From NCBI RefSeq assembly GCF_002920575.1, contig NZ_PQSQ01000003.1:1-64000 (forward strand): a DNA stretch of 64,000 nucleotides, written 5' to 3'. A model generated the notes under the pieces. The model saw only the letters and a program-made list of their open reading frames with translations, made no database searches and was not told the origin of the DNA. This stretch comes from Streptomyces sp. Ru73. Its GTDB lineage: Bacteria; Actinomycetota; Actinomycetes; Streptomycetales; Streptomycetaceae. Both the position numbers and the translations under genes were made by a program. Of the stretch, positions 61,218 through 64,000 are shown piece after piece (positions within the stretch are counted from its first letter, which is position 1; every line of letters begins with the position of its first letter).

Positions 61218-62357
61218 CTACCCAGTGCGGTGGTCCATGCACTCTTCGCCGCACGGTTCGCGGCAGGCCGCATGCCGTTCCGCCAGCAGGATTTTATCGC
61301 GCAGACTCCTGCGGGCGGCGATTCTTCCTGCTTGCTCACCCCACGCGACCATGGCAGCCACCCAGTTGTAGTGGTCCTTCGGGTCTGACTGGTACTTGCC
61401 CTGGCGGCGTGGACGGTGCTTGAGGTGCTCCTCTTCGTCCCATTCTTCGTACCGGTCTTGGTCACGGAGGGTGTGCTCCTGGCTATTGCCGATGCTGGGG
61501 CGGCTGTCAGGGTCCGTCTCGTCGTCGACAATCCGTGCGGCAGCTGCACGCGGAGGTATGAGTTCGGGGAAGTCGGTGGGCTCGCCACCGAGGTTCCTGA
61601 TTTCGTCGGGGGAAAGCCACGCGAGGGGCCACCAGCCGCACCAGTCGTGTCCCGGGAGGGCAGTCGCGCGGTGGGGCAGAAGATCGGCATTCAGGACCCA
61701 CTGCAACACGGTGGCGAGAGAAAGGGGTTCTCCGGGGTGGAGCTCGGTGTCACCGGTTTCTGTGTCGGTGACGGGGACAGCAGGCCCAGCGGTCACAGTC
61801 CATGTCTCGCTACTGGTGGTTGGCGGTTGGACCAAGAACGAGGGGACGTGGCCGATCCACCCGTGTCCCCCGGAGGTGCCGAACCAGACCCGGGGTATGC
61901 CATCAGCCCAGCAGGCCCGAGTACGGTCTTGGATCTCCTCGGCGGTTTTGGTGGAGTGCTGGGCCTCAAGCGCGACTCTGCGTGAGTTGTCGGGGGCGAC
62001 AGCTAAGACGTCGGCGACCCAGGCGCCGGGGGAGCCGCCAGCGCGGGCGGAGGGTTCCTCCAGGCGAGCTGTCCAGCCAGCGGTGCGGACCGCTTCGGCC
62101 AAGGCGGTCTTGAGCGCTATGTGTGTACGAGTCTCGTGGGCTTTGAGCGCACAGTCGGGTCCCCCTGGTTTGTGGGCGAGGAAACGCGTGCCGTGGCGGA
62201 GGAGTTGCTTGGCCACGATGCCCCAGCCGCAGACCTTGCAAGTCAGAGGCGCAGGTGGGCTGACACGGTAAATGGCATCCCACGGCTGGCCGCAGCCGAG
62301 GTCGCGGCGGGTGATGTCGATGGGTCCCCATTCGGCGTGCTCGGCGGTAAGAATCAT
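61218..62357 (-). CDS. CoiA-like competence/nuclease domain protein
   Basis: A 379-residue protein (MILTAEHAEWGPIDITRRDL). A zinc-finger-like CKVCGWGIVAKQLLRHGTRF and HKPGGPDCALKAHETRTHIA part precedes a PD-(D/E)XK-type core: AWVADVLAVAPDNSRRVALE and AQHSTKTAEEIQDRTRACWA, giving the D..ExQ site. This is the CoiA layout, linked to DNA uptake in Firmicutes. In actinobacterial mobile elements it may process DNA during transfer or defence. The C-terminal 100 residues are hydrophilic and Cys-rich at the end (REPCGEECMD). The next 850 bases rightward hold no supportable gene. Confidence 0.78.
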   Translation of the reverse strand: MILTAEHAEWGPIDITRRDLGCGQPWDAIYRVSPPAPLTCKVCGWGIVAKQLLRHGTRFLAHKPGGPDCALKAHETRTHIALKTALAEAVRTAGWTARLEEPSARAGGSPGAWVADVLAVAPDNSRRVALEAQHSTKTAEEIQDRTRACWADGIPRVWFGTSGGHGWIGHVPSFLVQPPTTSSETWTVTAGPAVPVTDTETGDTELHPGEPLSLATVLQWVLNADLLPHRATALPGHDWCGWWPLAWLSPDEIRNLGGEPTDFPELIPPRAAAARIVDDETDPDSRPSIGNSQEHTLRDQDRYEEWDEEEHLKHRPRRQGKYQSDPKDHYNWVAAMVAWGEQAGRIAARRSLRDKILLAERHAACREPCGEECMDHRTG

Positions 62358-63213
62358 GGCCGAGCCTCATAAGTACGAGGAGGGCATGGGCGGCTTTCCA
62401 GTTACCGTCGGAGGAGCCGGCCACATTGGGGGAGAACAGTGCGGGGGCGTCGGTCTGGGGAGTCTGCGCGTATGGGCCACGTTCTCAGCATGACGGCCTG
62501 CCCTCCGTCCGCGCGGGGGTTTGCACCATCCGGTCGGTCGCATTCCGCCTTGCGGTACGGCTGCCGCCGGCAGTGTGCGCGCCCCATTCATGCAGAAGGT
62601 TTCGCCACGGCATGCGGAGGTGTGCTGCAGTCGGGGAGGCGTCGGGCCGGGGCAGGCAGCGTCGATGCCGAGCCATGGCAGTGTCCATGGCCTGTGTGCG
62701 CCCGACGCAGGGACTCATATGCCCGCATCTTGCGCGCCGCAGGTCTGTTCATAAACCACGGTCACCGTGGGCCCGCCGTGCGTCGTGACTCATCCACGCG
62801 CGGAGCACGGCCCAGATGCCGGAACTGTCGCGTAGGCGCAGAGCGCGGCGGGTAACGGGACCTGTTCAGGGCGAGGTGTCTTTTCTTCGGTGCCGTGTAG
62901 CCCGCACCTCGTACTGATGAATGTCGCTGCGTGCGCTTCGATGCCGACAGAGTTCTTCCGTCTTAGGAATATTATCTGCCGATTCATTCATGGGTGTGAC
63001 GCAGTAGGCGGCGATGGAAGTTCGCCCAGTTGGGTCTATTGCTGGCCTGGGTAACCCCAGTTCAGTCCTGCTGCTGACTCGTCCGAGGTGGCTTGTTGCC
63101 TACGGGGTAGGGCGTGGGGCATATTCAATCTGCTCTATTCTCCGTTCTCTATAGTGATTCATGTCCATCTCGCGAGGTGATGGCTGGGTCCTGGCTTCTG
63201 ATGGGAAAGTCGC

Positions 63214-64000
63214 ATGGGTGACGTAGGCCGGAATGGGCACCGCGATTACATCGAGGGTGTCGTGCATCATTTGGTGTACGTCAGTCATGACCAGTACACG
63301 ATTCTGAGCTTGACGGTGAACACTGACGAGGGAGAGCAGCAAGTAACCGCAGCCGGAAAGGCATTGTTTGGGGTTCGGCCGGGTGAGTGTCTCCGGCTAG
63401 GGGGCGCGTGGACGCGCCATCAGAAGCATGGCCGTCAGTTGCGGACAGAGGAGTGCCAACGGGCCCGGCCGGCTACGGAGAAAGGGATTCGGACATACCT
63501 CTCCTCGGGATTTGTTCGCGGAATCGGCCCCAAGCTCGCGACTGCGATCGTGGATCAGTTCGGAGAACGGACGCTCGATATTCTGGACTCCAGTCCTCAG
63601 CGGATGAAGGAAGTTCCGGGAATCGGTGAGGGGCGGTTGGGGCGACTCCTGGAAGCCTGGGAAAAGCATCGGAAGATCGCCGAGGTTATGATGTTTCTCC
63701 AGGGGCTCGGCATCTCCCCCTCCCTCGCTGCCAAAATCTATGCGACGTACACGGACAATGATGAAGATCCACTAGAGGTTGTGCGAGAGCATCCCTACCG
63801 ACTGAGTCGCGACGTGCACGGTGTGGGTTTCGTCAATGCGGATAGGATCGCTCTTGCCGCCGGAGTGCCCAAGAACAGCGACGAGCGCGTTCAGGCTGCG
63901 ATGCTGCATGTCCTGGGAGAGGCATGCGCGAAGAAAGGGCACTGTTACGTGCTCGTCAGCGGGCTGCTGCGGTCGACTGCGAAGCTGCTGGACGATGATG
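63214..64000 (+). CDS. RecD2-like DNA helicase, N-terminal part (runs past window edge)
   Basis: The frame from ATG 63214 (MGDVGRNGHRDYIEGVVHHL) is open to the window end, giving 262 residues. It matches the N-terminus of RecD2/TraA-type helicases: an OB-fold (YTILSLTVNTDEGEQQVTAA), then helix-hairpin-helix units (YLSSGFVRGIGPKLATAIVD, RMKEVPGIGEGRLGRLLEAW, HPYRLSRDVHGVGFVNADRI). The ATPase motifs would lie beyond the edge. Its base composition is visibly less GC-rich than its left neighbours, suggesting separate acquisition. Such helicases act 5'-3' in repair or conjugative DNA processing. Confidence 0.85.
   Translation, partial: MGDVGRNGHRDYIEGVVHHLVYVSHDQYTILSLTVNTDEGEQQVTAAGKALFGVRPGECLRLGGAWTRHQKHGRQLRTEECQRARPATEKGIRTYLSSGFVRGIGPKLATAIVDQFGERTLDILDSSPQRMKEVPGIGEGRLGRLLEAWEKHRKIAEVMMFLQGLGISPSLAAKIYATYTDNDEDPLEVVREHPYRLSRDVHGVGFVNADRIALAAGVPKNSDERVQAAMLHVLGEACAKKGHCYVLVSGLLRSTAKLLDDD

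Noticed and set aside
62358-63213. Several frames of 60-140 codons on both strands between CoiA and RecD2-like genes
   Set aside because: None has a start signal, domain or plausible codon use; I see nothing supportable in this stretch.
1-64000. CRISPR array or rRNA operon
   Set aside because: No regularly spaced identical repeats and no rRNA sequence were seen anywhere in the window. No complete tRNA gene was recognised either.

Overview
The window is high-GC actinobacterial DNA, almost certainly Streptomyces. It carries mycosin, SseB, DUF1844 next to infC-rpmI-rplT, pheST, a conservon, WhiB and DUF5999 genes, GTG starts, tightly overlapping genes and scattered rare TTA codons.

Bases 1-18,000 look like ordinary chromosomal core. 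In order they hold the 5' part of a PLP-barrel (alanine racemase-like) gene, a membrane protein coupled to a mycosin, SseB, an aquaporin, DUF1844, infC-rpmI-rplT behind an attenuator-like leader, a TrmH/SpoU methyltransferase, a PAS histidine kinase, pheS-pheT, a membrane PP2C phosphatase, an NsdA-like HTH/TPR regulator, a NUDIX hydrolase and a small coiled-coil membrane protein. A palindromic operator (TTCACAC-N3-GTGTGAA type) recurs upstream of the regulator and again in the noncoding stretch before 18,000.

At 18,005-18,124 only the last 39 codons of a 3-hydroxyacyl-CoA dehydrogenase remain, followed at once by a tyrosine integrase and an excisionase-like gene. This marks the left end of an accessory region that runs to the right edge of the window. 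Its far end is not visible. Its parts are:
(1) 18.1-21.6 kb: integrase, excisionase, attachment-type repeats and a GNAT acetyltransferase.
(2) 22.1-30.5 kb: a probable small biosynthetic locus. An ATP-grasp ligase faces a translationally coupled operon of kinase-like protein, radical SAM enzyme, nucleoside phosphorylase-like protein, SDR, nucleotidyltransferase and alpha-oxoamine synthase, followed by a complete class II lysyl-tRNA synthetase. A 3' fragment of a tRNA (lysine-like) lies between the ligase and the synthetase. Five of these genes contain TTA codons.
(3) 30.6-36.7 kb: a decayed IS630-type transposase, an XRE regulator and associated hypothetical genes, and an amino-acid permease.
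(4) 36.7-46.4 kb: a glutamine-synthetase-like ligase, DUF5999, a conservon (cvnA-D) extended by GAF and acyl-CoA dehydrogenase genes, and a three-domain methyltransferase/NUDIX/isoaspartyl-methyltransferase-like fusion.
(5) 46.6-52.6 kb: a frameshifted endonuclease/phosphatase-fold gene, a membrane-anchored Mrr-like nuclease, and an XRE / ImmA-IrrE / MAB_1171c / amidohydrolase module.
(6) 53.4-64 kb: the backbone of a conjugative or mobilizable element. It has a replication initiator with iteron-like repeats inside its own gene, a DnaC-like loader, WhiB, DUF2637 (SpdB-like), tandem winged-helix protein, MobC with an oriT-like inverted repeat, relaxase, a CoiA-like nuclease and the start of a RecD2-like helicase.

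The best candidate for an undescribed system is the 22.1-30.5 kb locus. The radical SAM, alpha-oxoamine synthase, nucleotidyltransferase and nucleoside-processing enzymes, together with an extra LysRS, suggest a nucleoside- or amino-acid-derived metabolite that may target lysyl-tRNA synthesis. The product and the LysRS-resistance role are inference only.
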